NCBI GenBank assembly: GCA_013398175.1
Contig: VZRZ01007764.1
Coordinates: forward strand, 226,269-290,268
Direction: 5' to 3'
DNA from: Climacteris rufus
Taxonomy: Eukaryota; Chordata; Aves; Passeriformes; Climacteridae
Length of the DNA: 64,000 bases
Of the stretch, positions 36,101 to 47,600 are shown one piece after another. Below the pieces are notes generated by a model. That model was not told the origin of the DNA. It made no database searches and was given only the letters and a program-made list of their open reading frames with translations. The position numbers and the translations under genes are program-made. Numbering within the stretch: position 1 is the first letter of the stretch; each line of letters begins with the position of its first letter.

Positions 36101-39045
36101 CTGTCCTTGCAAAGCAAACCCCAGGATTCTGGGAATACTTGGTTCACTGTAGCGTTGTGACAGCAGCACAGATGACTCATTGTCCATTCTGAAAATGGAA
36201 TTTTGAATGGGATCCCATGTTTCTTGTTTCATAACCTTTCAGCATGGAATCAGCAAATAAGTACAAGCTTCCTAATCCACTCAGCAAACTGAGTATAGGT
36301 TTTGATAATTAGATTTATTTCTTTCCATCACCCACCTTAACTCAGATGGAGATAGTTGCAGACTAGTTGAAAACCTTGTTGACTTCTATTGGATTTCATT
36401 ATCTTTCGTATTTTGCCTGAAATGTATTTGTTTATATTTAGCTAAAAGGAACTTAGAGAACACTGTCATCCAGTTGGTGATAACGTCCAAAGCCTTGTCT
36501 TGGTTATCTCTGTTCTGAAACGATAAATAAAGACTGGGGAAGATATTTTCATGATCAGATTCAAAAGTCATACTTAGACTAAAGAAAGAGCTTTTGGAAT
36601 ATCCCCACATAATATATGTTGTGTTGCAGAGTGGTTTTTTTTTTTTTTAGAACACAGCAGCAATTCCAGTTTTCCTGTGTGATGCATTCTGAAAAGGAAG
36701 GTGGCCAATAAATTCCTTTCCTTTTCTTTGTGCTCCTGTTGCATCTGAATTGCAGTGGCTGTTTCCATGCCAGTGGAGTTGACATGCTCCTTCAAAATTC
36801 CACTGTAGCATCAAACTTTGGATACTTGAGAGCTGTTTTTTCCCCCTGCCTTTGATAATGACTGGTCCAAGGCCTGAGAATAGGGGGTAAATGTGAACTG
36901 TGCTGTACTCCAGCTTCTGTATCCCTGGATATTACAGCTCTTTTGGAACTCCAGCTTTCACAGAACCTTTTCCTTCTCATGTAGCCTAGTACTTACTTGT
37001 GGTCATAGCTTTTCAAAAGTTACAAACGTGGCTTTGTAGTTCAGGAAGAACCAGATAATAACTTTGCTTGGGCACAGCATCATAAGGAAGCCAAGCCTCT
37101 AATTCTGAGCTGGTGTTTCTTAGTCTTAGTTTAATGCCTACAGAAAAGGAGCAAGAAGACTACTTGTGTACCATCATGAAGGCCCCAAGCCATGACAGAA
37201 TGTAGCTGTTCAGAATCCTCAGCCAAATAATTCCAGACATCTGTTATTCCAAATACATTCTCAGAAAGAGAAAAAAGATCCAGCTTTTTTTCCTGTGAGA
37301 TGTGATCCTCTGGCATGCTGGATCTGAATGTCTGCAACACCAGAGTGACCCTCAGTTTAGTCTTCAGCCCTGTCAAAATTTTGGAGGAAGGCAAAAGTGA
37401 GGAGGTCAGTCAGAAGAGAAGTGATTGCTTGGTCCTGCTGAATCCTAAATCCACTTTAACAGTTTTAAAGGAATCTCACCAGCTGATTGTGTGGTGTCAG
37501 AAGAGATGCTGATTGCTACTAGAGCAATCACAAAGAAGGGTGTAAGTTCCCTTCAAAGATTAAAACTGGAATTTTTTTAACTGAAAGTTAAAAACCTACA
37601 TTTTTAATTAAAATTAAAATGCGTTTTCCTCGGAAAGCTAAATATTTGTGCAGGCATACTTGCTATACATCTTGCTAAATTTAAATTGTGGAGAACTAAA
37701 GCATTTCTCATTTAGTCTCTAAAATATTACTCATAGTCCTTTTTAGTCCCTGTTTCCTTGGAGAGCTGTTTTCTAAGCCTCACAGTCTGGCTGCGTGGTT
37801 TGCATTTCCATGTACACAAATACTTCCCCAGCACTGCTGGCACAAGCATGTGCATCCCCCTTAGCTTGGCTTGGACTTGCAGCAGTTGAGACCTCCTGTT
37901 TGTCTGCAGGATTTACACTGGACACTTGCATTCTCCAGCAGAGAATGAGTATCTGCAAAAACTGAGTCTGGGAATCAAGTCCATACTGTATGCTTTGATC
38001 CTTAAAATTAATTAATTCTCTAGGATTTTAACAAAGAGGACTTTGTGTGAGCATTTAGTTTAATCAATAGTCTCTGGATATATATCCAAGAAATGCTTGA
38101 TCCCTTTGTTCTTTCCCTCCATTTAAAGCACAAAGCCAAATTGTTTTATTTCCTCATAATGTTTGCTCAGAGCTTAGAAATAAAATTAGCTTTCTGCTTG
38201 CAAGAACATGGAGGGGGCGGTTCTAGTTCATGCAAATGCAGAAATCTTTTAACTTTTTCAAGAGGACTAAGTGCTTATGGTTTCATTTTAACCTGAGAAA
38301 AGGAACTTCAGGATCACTTTTTAAATTATTATTTTTTTGTGGAAGTCTTCAGAACTTCGAAAGTGGGAGTGATCCTTTGCAGGAACAGGACTTTGGTATA
38401 TACTTGTGTAATACCTCGACACTGTGCTTCTGTAGGATGTCATTCTGATCAGAGTGTGAAATTTACCTGTGAGCTTCCACTGCTGTAAGCAGGCATCACC
38501 CCTTCACACCTTTCTGAAAGAGTTAACTATGAAATCCCAGCTCTAAGCGGCACAGTAAAGGCAGGCACTGACCTGTAGGTGGCAGAATTATACGAGCACA
38601 AGCAACAAAAGAATTAGAAATTCTCCTTTCTAAGCACACGAGGTAAATGCTCACCAGTTACTGTTGGTAACACCCTCGTCCAGTGTGTAAATAATCCTTC
38701 ATAGCTAAGAGGTTACAAAATAAGAGAAAAAAACAGAATAAATGTCACATGGCCACTTGCTGCACTTTCTCCTTGAACTGACTCAGAGGTCAGCCTTCTG
38801 CCAGTGACCCTGTGCTTCTGTTGTGACCCAGGTATCTCTTTCCCAAGTTCACCCTGTGCTGGACAGAGTTTGTGGAGCTGAAGGTGCACGTGCCCTGCGA
38901 GACCCTGCAGTACGTGGAGGCCAACTACGGCCCCGAGTGGAAGGTGCCTCTGAAGACCTGGGACTGGAAGAGCTCGCCCTCCAACGTGCAGGACAACGGT
39001 GTCTGGCCTGTGGATGAGTGGGACGATGTCATCCAGATCTACTGA
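26856..39045 (+). CDS. FKTN: FKTN, fukutin (ribitol-5-phosphate transferase), complete
   Basis: Coding exons are 26856-26960, 28212-28271, 30187-30390, 31637-31914, 32673-32805, 33983-34112, 35219-35352, 35579-35703 and 38832-39045. They sum to 1383 nt, 460 residues plus TGA; human fukutin has 461. Fukutin is a type II Golgi membrane protein that transfers ribitol-5-phosphate from CDP-ribitol to the core M3 glycan of alpha-dystroglycan, upstream of FKRP. Visible features are a short basic cytoplasmic tail with a transmembrane anchor at about residues 8-26 (VVLALLSLTSLVFLLFQL), a stem, and a C-terminal LicD/nucleotidyltransferase-like domain. The catalytic DxD motif is intact (DVDLG, Asp317 and Asp319, same numbering as human). 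The one-residue difference in length lies at FQGDDVKLD, where the human protein has an additional Lys. The start ATG has a poor Kozak context but is the only one that gives the conserved membrane anchor. No frameshift or missing exon is seen. Confidence 0.98.
28212..28271 (+). CDS. FKTN: FKTN coding exon 2 (60 nt)
   Basis: The exon has 20 codons, phase 0 at both ends, reading NGAAFSKVRGG then QDSTRW, the start of the stem region. The acceptor is tttttaacag and the donor is gtatgt. It is less conserved than the following exons but aligns to NGAGLSKSKG..FDSTQW of the human protein. Confidence 0.93.
30187..30390 (+). CDS. FKTN: FKTN coding exon 3
   Basis: The exon has 68 codons, phase 0, with IPVYLIDPLILGLVDKDLEQ and YFCAPRDFTTFALL. 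The acceptor is tctgtcgaacag, with only a modest pyrimidine tract. The donor is gtaagt. Confidence 0.95.
31637..31914 (+). CDS. FKTN: FKTN coding exon 4
   Basis: This 278-nt exon contains MEIPLHYIFKLASHAIHLVV and YERSGNYLWHGALRLKQH, strongly conserved. The acceptor is tcattttcag; the donor gtgagt splits a Lys codon after two bases. Confidence 0.97.
32673..32805 (+). CDS. FKTN: FKTN coding exon 5
   Basis: This 133-nt exon runs from PELLLVSIDDLKVQIPK to SRFLECRYREARAFFQ. The acceptor is ttccatgcag and the donor is gttagt. Confidence 0.96.
33983..34112 (+). CDS. FKTN: FKTN coding exon 6
   Basis: This 130-nt exon runs from LYPDDASPDSVEF to NNLGVKFWLSSGTCLG. The FWLSSGTCLG motif marks the start of the LicD-like catalytic domain. 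The acceptor is cttgtcttccag and the donor is gtaaaa. Confidence 0.96.
35219..35352 (+). CDS. FKTN: FKTN coding exon 7, DxD motif
   Basis: This 134-nt exon includes HSKDVDLGIFIRDYKAD and PLKHKFGK. It holds the metal- and nucleotide-binding DxD motif at residues 317-319, which is intact. The acceptor is tttctcttcag and the donor is gtacct. Confidence 0.97.
35579..35703 (+). CDS. FKTN: FKTN coding exon 8
   Basis: This 125-nt exon contains VEDSLELSFQGDDVKLDIFF and HIWNGGTQAKSGKKF. The one-residue deletion relative to human lies in the GDDV segment. The acceptor is tttgacag and the donor is gtaaga. Confidence 0.97.
35704..38831. other. FKTN intron 8
   Basis: The longest FKTN intron, 3.1 kb and AT-rich. 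A T run lies at about 36644-36655. No exon or mobile element was recognised. Confidence 0.65.
38832..39045 (+). CDS. FKTN: FKTN terminal coding exon
   Basis: This 214-nt exon contains LFPKFTLCWTEFVELKVHVP and ends in the conserved WPVDEWDDVIQIY with TGA at 39043-39045. The exon is far more GC-rich than the 3.1-kb intron before it. The acceptor is ttgtgacccag. Confidence 0.97.
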
Positions 39046-40700
39046 GCCCTGGCTGCTGGCAGAGCCTGTCCCCACAGCTCTCAGTTCCTGGTTTCCCAGT
39101 GCCCAAAGGCGCTGGCATCTGTTCCTTTTGTAACGCCCCAGGTGCTTCCTGAGGAGACATTACCTTCCTTTCCTTAACAGGCATTTTTTCACCTTCACCA
39201 TGCTTTTTCCAAGGGGTTAAAGGGGAAGGTGAAAGGCAACTGAAGCTGAAAGAAAAGCTGCACAAAGGGAATAGAGGGAATATTGCAGTGAACTTACGGG
39301 CGGTTGACTGAATGTAAGCAGTGGCCAGGTGGCTTAGACATTCCTGGGATCATCAAAACCTTCAGACTGTTCACCTCTCAAGCTTGAGAGGGTTAAGATG
39401 GAAAAATCTCAGAAGTTCCTCTTTTTTCAAAGGAGATGGTGTGAATGTTTGACTTCTAAACACTAGTTACAAGTACCTCAGATGTGCTTCATCTGAAACT
39501 GATGCATGCCCACAATGTGCAACAGGTTCCTCCTGGGACTGGGATGTTTCTCTTGCACAGAACCTGTGTGACCACCTGCCTTTCATGTAGGAGGTGTTTG
39601 GTAATGGTGTAACACTAAGTGAATGGAAGGAGAAATTATCCACACTGGCCATTTTTTGATCTGCTCTTTTCTTAAGAATGTGAAGGTGCATGCTGCTGGG
39701 ATGACTTTCCCAAGAAAAAATAAAATTCGGGTTTCAGTGTCCCAGTCCTTCTGTTCTCCCTGTAAAAAGCTTGACTGGGTTTTAGAAAGTTATAGCTATC
39801 CCTGCTTTCTTGCAAGTAGATAGAAGTGGGGGTTTTTCATAGTTTTCTGTTTCACATGGGCCCAAAGGGTAAGGAGAAATGTGTACAAATACCAACTGTT
39901 CCATCAAACATGCAGCAGCAATGCTGCCAATCCTCTCAGTTTCAGTTTCTCCTGCCACTGAAACACTGGAGTAAATTATTCAGCTTCTGGCAACAACTTG
40001 TCATGCTGGCTCTTCAGTTGGATGGTAACTTTGTTAGCTCTGCCTGCTTAAGAAGAGAGAGATTTAAAATCCTGCTAACGCTATTGCCTCGGTAAAGTAA
40101 ACATTGCATCATAAGGTATAATTTCTCAGGTAGAATTCTTTGTGCTTTTTCCTTAAAATGGAAAAAAGAAAGGTCAATGTTCTTCTGGTTTTCATGTTTA
40201 TAACTCTGTTTCCTGAATGTCTGTGTAATAACATGCAGTAAGCCTGTGAGTTTCTCCAATGTGATAGATGTTTGAGAGTGAAAGAAGAGATGGTCTCAGA
40301 AAATTATAATGTGTCAAATTTTTGACTTTGTAGATGAAAAGACTAAGGGAAAAAAGTGCATGTCCCTGAAAGGGAGGATGTCTTGAACAGTGGATTGTAC
40401 CTGTGAGGTATTCTTCAGGTTAAAATATTTTCTCTTCAGAAGATACAAGTGTAAATTTAACACTGATTAAAAGGAGAGTCTAATTTGCAGCTCGAGATGC
40501 TGTTCCATCCTTTGTTTTGTCATCCTGGGCAGCATTTAACACACTTCATTGCAGTTACTGTGACACAATGCACAGAGAAAAATTTTGAAATGTTTCTTAT
40601 TGATCGCCTGCCTCGAGCTTTTGTTTTTTGATGAAGATACTTGGACACAACAGAGATACTTGGAATAAAGCAGATGCCCATATGAAGGAGAAGGGCTCCT
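39046..40700 (+). other. FKTN: FKTN 3'UTR with candidate poly(A) signals
   Basis: The first canonical AATAAA after the stop is at 39719-39724, giving a 3'UTR of about 0.7 kb. Another is at 40664-40669. Mammalian FKTN has a long 3'UTR, so use of the distal signal is plausible. No open frame in this stretch looks coding. Confidence 0.6.
39719..39724 (+). terminator. FKTN: Candidate FKTN polyadenylation signal
   Basis: Canonical AATAAA, 674 nt after the stop codon, with a GT- and T-containing stretch downstream (gtttcagtgtcc, ccttctgttctccctg). Confidence 0.5.
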
Positions 40701-43083
40701 TTGGTTGCACAAACAGATTGCACTTTTGCACATCTCCTGTCATGCTCTGGGCACTGCTCTGGCCACAGATTTCCTGTCTGGATTCAGGTTGGGGTCCCAA
40801 GAAGTGGTGTGAACATTGAGGCACTGCAGGAGGCTGAAGCCTGATCACTCCCACAAAAACAGCCAGGTTCAGGTGTGTTTCCTCTTAGGTGCTCCTCAGT
40901 GGCCTCATCTGAAATGCATTTTTAATTCTGCATTACCTTCTTAACTTACTAACTGCTTTCATTCTGGAATCGCTCATTTTGGATTTAGGGCAATTCCTAA
41001 ATTCTCCTGATGGTCTTAAGCAGACACATGCAAAGTGCCTTGGATTTCCTGTGGCAAACAAGGCACATTATCTATGTGCAGCTGTTAAAGACAGAAAAGT
41101 GTTCAGAGCTCCAAAAGAAGGGCAAAGAAAGGCTGGAGAAACAGCATTGCCTGAAGAGAAGTGACCATAAATGCCCATTTTCAAAGGCCATGAAAGATGG
41201 TTACCAAAAAGGGAAGGGATGTGTGTGCTCCCTTTCAATGACTGGTAGGAAATAGAAGTAAATGGGAGGAGTGCAAATCGATCCAGCTGCATATAAACTG
41301 GAGTATTTTACATGTGGAAATGTGTAAAATCTTTGACTTTGGGGGTCTCTGAGAACACGTCAGGCAAATACCAGTCAGAGCTGACTGTAGTTAGGTCAGG
41401 ACTGGCAGTGGTTAATCCTATCTTCTACCTCAAGGGAGTTCCTATTTCCCATTCTGTAGTAGTTTTCCACAACTTTCTGCTTTTACAAAATGGGAATGGG
41501 AATCACCATTTGTATACGAGCTTAAGAAAGGTTCTGCTTCCAGAACCAGGCACCGGAGCTCTTACTGGTGGTGATGGTGAATTGCCACTGGAAATGGGAG
41601 AAAACTGCAGCATCTCAAACACTTGGAAGGATGTGATTGCTTGCAACAGAAGGGTAAATACAGCTCTCCCAAATGTCTGAGGCTGCAGAATGACCTTGGG
41701 ATGGGCAATGCTGGACTGCACAGGGCAGGGGGTGTCTGAGGGAGATGCTGACACTTTCCATCTGTCCAGGAGCAACATTCTGACAGAAGAAGGGTCCCCT
41801 GTATGTTCCACCACGCTGTTCTTTTAACCTCAGAAGCAAAAGATAGGCATAACTCTGGTGATACAAATAGGAGAGAGTCCTGCAAGTGTGGCTGAGCTTT
41901 GCTCTGCTGTCCAGATGAAAAAATAGTAGCTGATCTTGTGATGCCCTGGCTGTTGAAACGGAGTCTGGGAGCTGCTGGCTCCTGGTGTGGAACAGCTTTC
42001 AGCCTTTTCTCCTTTAGAATTCTCAGTCCTCATTGTAAGTCTAAAGTCTGTCAGCTCAGGAGAAAACCAGTCTCTGCTTTGCACTGTCTGCTGTAATTGT
42101 GTGTTTTGCACAGGTGAATGAGATGTGGAATGAGTAACACCTGTGGAGCAGCACAGACACCTTCCCTCCAAGGCCTGGCTTGTCCAGGGCAGCAGCTCCC
42201 AGGGACGTGGTTCTGTCCTTCATCACTCTCCAGCGGAATTCTGTGAGTTCACACAGCAGATCAGGAAGCTCAGGGGCAGCTGCCTCGCAGCTCAGGCTTC
42301 TTTTCTTCCTCTTCATGTGTTTCTACTGTGCTGTGTGCTGCAGAACAGACCCAGGGAACTTGAGAAACAATGTGCAAGAACATCAAAGCCTGTCTGGCAC
42401 TTGTGCTCTCACTGATCCACATCAGCTGTTCTGGCAAAGTGGCACCAGCAGACCATCTACACCAGCTGATAATCTTGTTTAACAGCATTGTATTTCCTCA
42501 GCTCAGCCATTGCTGTTCCTTCCACTTCAAAACCAGTATAAGCCAAGGGTCTCTCTTTGACATAAAGCAAATAATTACAGCGCCTTTTACCCAGACGCTT
42601 CCTGTCAGAAAAGTCAAAACTCTTGAGAAAAGCAGCATCCACTGTTGAACTGTGTGGCCCCTCTTGAGTGGACAGTAGCCCTTGTTCATCTTGCCACTGT
42701 CCAGAGCAGTGTCTCACAAGCCTGTGAGGGCAGCAGGGGCACATTCTGCAGGAAAATGTGTGTTTGCTCTCTGGGCACCTGTAATCACCTCCCATTGTCA
42801 GCGCTCAGGCTTGGCCGCCTGTTGGTAACAACCTTTCCCAGCTGCACTCAAAGAGAGATTTCTGAACAAACATGGAAAAGGAGAGAAGATTAAATCGGTA
42901 ACAGCCTGTAAAGACAGGAGGCAGCCACGCTGTTGGGTTAGTGGGATTTTTTTGTGGGTTTTTCTTTTAATTAATTATTTTATTTTGGGAAGCCAAGATA
43001 AATTAGTGTCACATGGAACAGGTCTCTCTGTGACTGACCAGACATCTGGTGCCTTGTGTCCTGGGCAAAATTTTCTCTATTGT
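40701..43083. other. Intergenic DNA without recognised features
   Basis: No gene or repeat family was recognised. Overlapping open frames on both strands around 41300-42800 lack splice-consistent homology. Confidence 0.55.
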
Positions 43084-43610
43084 CCATGTTTTCAGCTGGG
43101 ACAGAGTTAATTTTCTTCTCAGTAGCTGGTGTGTTGCTGTGATTTTGGGCTCAATATGAGAATAAATGTTGATAACACGCTGGTGGTTTCAGCTGTTGCT
43201 GCCCTGAATCAGGGACTGTGCAGTTTCTCATGCTGTCCCAGTGGCCAGGTCCATAAGAAGCCTTTGGGACAGGTGAGCTGAACAATCCAAGGGTTTCAGA
43301 GAACATCTGCTCTGTGTATAAACTGGGGGGAGTTGGCTGGGAGGGGCTGATCACTGCTGGGCATCAATCACTGGGTGGTGAGAAACTGTACTATGCACTA
43401 CTTGTTTCTCTTGGGATTTGCTCTCATTATTGTTATTATCAGCATTATTAGTATTATATTTTACTTTGTTACAATTATTGAACTGTTTTTATCTCAGCCC
43501 ATGAGTTTTACAGGTTTTTTTCCCCTGATTCTCCTCCCCAGCCCTCTGAGGGGGTGAGAGGTGAGCAGATGGTACCTCTATTTCCCCCCAGCTGAGGGAT
43601 GCAGTGGGGT
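43084..43610 (+). mobile_element. Old solo LTR of an avian endogenous retrovirus
   Basis: The block starts ttcagctgggacagagttaa, runs through gttgataacacgctggtg, a TATAAA box at 43317-43322 with aactggggggagttgg, a triplet-rich ATT stretch (about 43425-43460), and ttttatctcagcccatgagt, ending in a C- and G-rich tail. These landmarks match an LTR that is repeated many times in bird genomes, as I remember it. No gag, pol or env sequence adjoins it, so it is a solo LTR left by recombination. The copy is divergent. Orientation follows the TATA box and downstream region. Confidence 0.75.
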
Positions 43611-43764
43611 TTTCTGCATCATTTGGAAGAAAAGGAGGTGTTTTTTTTTTTTTCCTGGAGCATGCCTTCTCAGCCCCAGGGTCTGACATCCTCTGCAGCA
43701 GTGTCATGTAGCCTCTACTCCTCCAAAGGTGTCCCTCTCTGTGAGCCTCACAAACACATGTAAG

Positions 43765-44660
43765 AGAATCAAGTAGGTTGGAAAAGACCTCTGAGATCAT
43801 CAAGTCCAACCTTTGACTGATGCCCATTTGTCACCCACACCATGGCACTGAGTGCCATTTCCATCCTGTCCTTAAACACCTTCAGGGATGGGGACTTCAC
43901 CACCTCCCTGAGAAGCCCATTCCAATGTCTAAGCACCCTTTCTGTGAAGAAATTCTTCCTCTTGTCCATCCTGAACCTCCCCTGGTGCAACTTGAGGCTT
44001 TGTTCACTCCTGCTGTCGCTGTTCCCTGGGAGCAGGGCCCGACCCCCGCTGGCTGCCCCTCCTGGCAGGAGCTGTGCAGAGCCAGCAGGGCCCCCTGAGC
44101 CTCCTCTGCTCCAGGCTGAGCTCCCTCAGCCCCTCCTGGGGCTCCAGCCCCTTCCCCAGCTCTCTTCCCTTCCCCAGACACTCTCCAGCCCCTCAATGTC
44201 CTTCTTGGAGTGAGGGGCCCAGAGCTGCCCCCAGGATTTGAGGTGTGGCCCCAGCAGTGCCAGCACAGGGGACGGGCACTGCCCTGGTCCTGCAGCCACA
44301 CCAGGGCTGGGAAAGCCCAGGGACTTTGGCCTTCTTGCCCACCTGGGCACAGCTGGGCTCAGGTTCAGCTGCTGTCACCAGCACCATCAGGGCATTTTCC
44401 AGCTTTCCATCCACTTTGTCCCCAGCCTGAGCTGCAGGGGGTTGTTGTGACCCAAGGGCAGGATCCATCACTTCCCCTGGTTGTGCCTCACTCAATTGGC
44501 CTCATCCCATGGATCCAGCCTGTCCAGATCCCTCTGCAGAGCCCTCCTCCCTCCAGCAGTTCCACACTCCCACCCAGCTGGGTGTCATCTGCAAATTTGC
44601 TACTGATAGACTCAATCCCCATATCCCCAGCATGCCTGGAATCACAGGAACACCACCATG
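43765..44660 (-). mobile_element. CR1 LINE fragment (3' part, antisense)
   Basis: It begins with aagtaggttggaaaagacct and atcatcaagtccaacc, the reverse complement of a CR1 3' end. It continues with ccttcagggatggggacttc, aattcttcctcttgtccatc and gggtgtcatctgcaaatttg. Several mutually overlapping open frames here on both strands are remnants or shadows of the CR1 reverse-transcriptase end. The copy is long for this window (about 0.9 kb) and 5'-truncated. Confidence 0.92.
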
Positions 44661-47600
44661 AAGGAGCTTGGGGCCCATCTCCATCCCAGAGCTTGGCATG
44701 TGCTGCCTGTAGCCACCTGACTTTCCTCACTGCTGATGCCTTCAGCCCCTGGCTGCTTGCTGCTCTCTGGGCTAATGATGCCTCTGTGACATTTGTTGTT
44801 TGATCAGAAAAAGTGCCTCTTCTTTCTGGCTGAGATAAAGCTGCTGCTAAGGTCAGTGTGCTGAGACCACCATTAACCTCTTCTTTGCTGGTCTTTTACA
44901 GACACCTGGCTGCAAGCAGCTAATGAAGCCAGCCAATTAATCTGCTGCCCCTCAGACCTGCCTTTTCCTGTAGCACAGTAGAGGTGTTCTGACCCATAAG
45001 TAAAGGTCCACAATATCTCCAGTGAACAGGACAAGGCAGGGCCCAAGAAATATCATTACCTGCTCTTGCTTTGACCACCAAATCTTCCAGTCCCTCCCAG
45101 TATCACCTCTGAGCCTCTCTGGTTGTTAACCAGTCCTCACTGATGTCTATCTGGCAGGCTGACATGGAGCTGGCTGAAGCCTGGAGATGGATACTTTGGA
45201 TTTTGGTCAGAGTGGTGACCAGCCTGCATGTCCCATTTCACTTCCTCAGACAAGGGGGGCTTCATGAGAACTTCCACTGAGGTGATACAAGGCTTTGCCA
45301 CTGTGGCCACACAAGCCCAGACTTCACCTACAAACAGGCCTGGAAAGGAGGAACCTGTTTGAAATGGGGCTAATGCAACTTCTGTGATGGCCACTGGTGA
45401 TCATGCAGAGGGTTGGATTCCTTAAGAAGGTGTGAAAGGGAGTAATCCTTGCCTGTGGCACTAATTGTTGTGTTACTTCACAGCATTAGCAAGTACTGAG
45501 GTAGAAATGCAAAGCCCTGCCAGGGTGCCCTCTGCCTTGCTAAGGTCTTTCTGCCAACAAACCCCAAGAAAAGTGCAGCAGTGGCAGCTGGAAACAACAG
45601 ATTATACAGACTGAGTTTGTAATTTTGCTGGCTCTCATATCACGAAATTATGTGTTGTTAATAATCTGTTTTTGTGTGGCTGCCTTTCCCTTCCCCTTCA
45701 TCTAAGGGGGGATTGGAAAGGGACTTTCTGAATCTGAATTACTGTGTGATACCTGAATAATGCCCAGGGTCTGTGCAGAAATGGGCATCTGCCTTCTGGA
45801 AAGGCAGCACTGTCCTAAGCCTTGGTGTGTTCCCTGCAAATACTGCAGGTGCTGGGGAATAAAAAAGTGAGGGGGAAAGGCTGAGCACCAGAGGGTGTTC
45901 TAATAACTTTCCATGATGTATCAAGGATGTTGTACAGCAAGGTGCCTGTTTGAAGAGGGAAGAGAGAAAACTGCCAGGGGTTTGGGAGTCCATAACTTCG
46001 CTCTTAGGGGATGTGACTTTTTTATGTGAGGAGATGGGAAAACATGAAAAAGAGGGAAACGTGTAAGGGGGAAGGCTGCTGATGCCATCCCAGCTGCTCT
46101 GGTTTGCACTGGAAAGGGCAGATCCAAACCTCCCACACACGGTGGGTCAGGACCACGGCCCTAACACTGACCAGTCGCAGCTGGGAGGCTTCAGGCCATT
46201 CTTCCTTGTCCTCCCCAGCCCTCCCCCGCTGCTCCCTAGCCTGTGTTCCATCCCAGGGACCTGGGACACAAGCAGGGACCTTAATTTATAGGGGAAAAAA
46301 ATGTCGGTGCTGACAGGCAGAGGGGTGCGAGTGGAAATGAGTTGTGCTGATAAGCCCTTCTGACTGTATTTTATTTTACTGAGGTTCTTAACAAACAATC
46401 TTTATGAAATGCAAACCTGGCTTATCAGGCTAATGCAGATTGTCTGAAATCCTTATCTCCACGGGCCAGTTAGCTGGAGTGATTCCCTTTTCACAGGGAA
46501 CAGAGAATGAAGAGCTGCACACAAGCCCGCCCCTCCTCCTCCCAATCGCTGCCATTTACTGGCACTGAACCGCACGGCTCTGATTTCCAAACTCATAAAT
46601 AACGCAGGGCCCCAGAGCTGAGCTGTCCTGTGTTCCCAAACAGTTGTTCAGCTGCACAGCCGGGAGGGCCTGGGGGCAGGGCTGGCAAAGGCAGGAAAGA
46701 GCCCCTGGTTTGCTGCACCTTTCTGAGGAGGGCACTCTGTGTTCAAGCTGACACCTGAGGCTGGAGCAGCACAACATCCCCGCCTGAGCATCCCTCCCTC
46801 TCACCACTGCCAGCACACCCAGGCCCTGACATTTGAATGTGTTTCCTTGGCAGGGTCTTTGCTCCATCCCTTTGCCTGCTGGGGAGAGGCTGCTGCTGTT
46901 TGCCTGTTGAAGATTTATCGTGAGAAACATGCCTGCTGCTCAGGAGAAGGTTTTTTTCTTCATTCTGTTTGTGCTGTCTGTGTATTTTCTGTGCCTCATG
47001 TGGGTCAAGTTTGTGTGCCTGGGGAATGGATGGCAGCAAAATAGCTCTGCTGCTTTTTCTGTGGACAGAAGCATGGAAAAAAGGTAAGAGCAGCTGTGAG
47101 GAAATGTTTTTCTTCTGGCTGCTGAGCCTCTGGGGAACATATATAAAAGTCCATCTCTGGGAACACACGACGGAATAAACAGATGCTGCTGTTGTCTCTG
47201 TCTGTGATCTGGGGAAGCCTTCTCCTTTCCTGGGACACCACAAGATGCCAGATGACCTGCACCAGGTCCTAGCCCTGCAGTTCCAAAACACAGAACAGGC
47301 CTGTGCTCAAGTGGCAAGACCAAGTGAAGAAGGGGCCTGACTTTTATCCACCAACACGTGCAAGGTCCTTTCACATCTCTTTTGCCTCTTGCCATTTTGA
47401 ATGTCTTTCTGATCGGGAGATGAGGGTCTAGATTCAACAATCACGAGGTGTAAGGGCCCCATGGAGCTACAGCTGTGCAGAGAAACAAGGCTCTGTAGGA
47501 AACAGGCTTCCCACAGCACGTGGCTGAGGGAAATGCTGGTGGGGTTGCTGTCGGTTCCTCATTCCTTTTCGCATCTGGGAAGATGCCAGTATGAAGGATT

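Noticed and set aside
38713..39075. 120-codon minus-strand frame
   Set aside because: It is the reverse-strand shadow of the GC-rich terminal FKTN exon.
44210..44803. 197-codon open frame and several overlapping ones on both strands
   Set aside because: They lie in the antisense CR1 fragment and are not genes.
46743..47440. Minus-strand frames of 166 and 182 codons
   Set aside because: They overlap each other in different frames, show no domain, and have no promoter or splice support.
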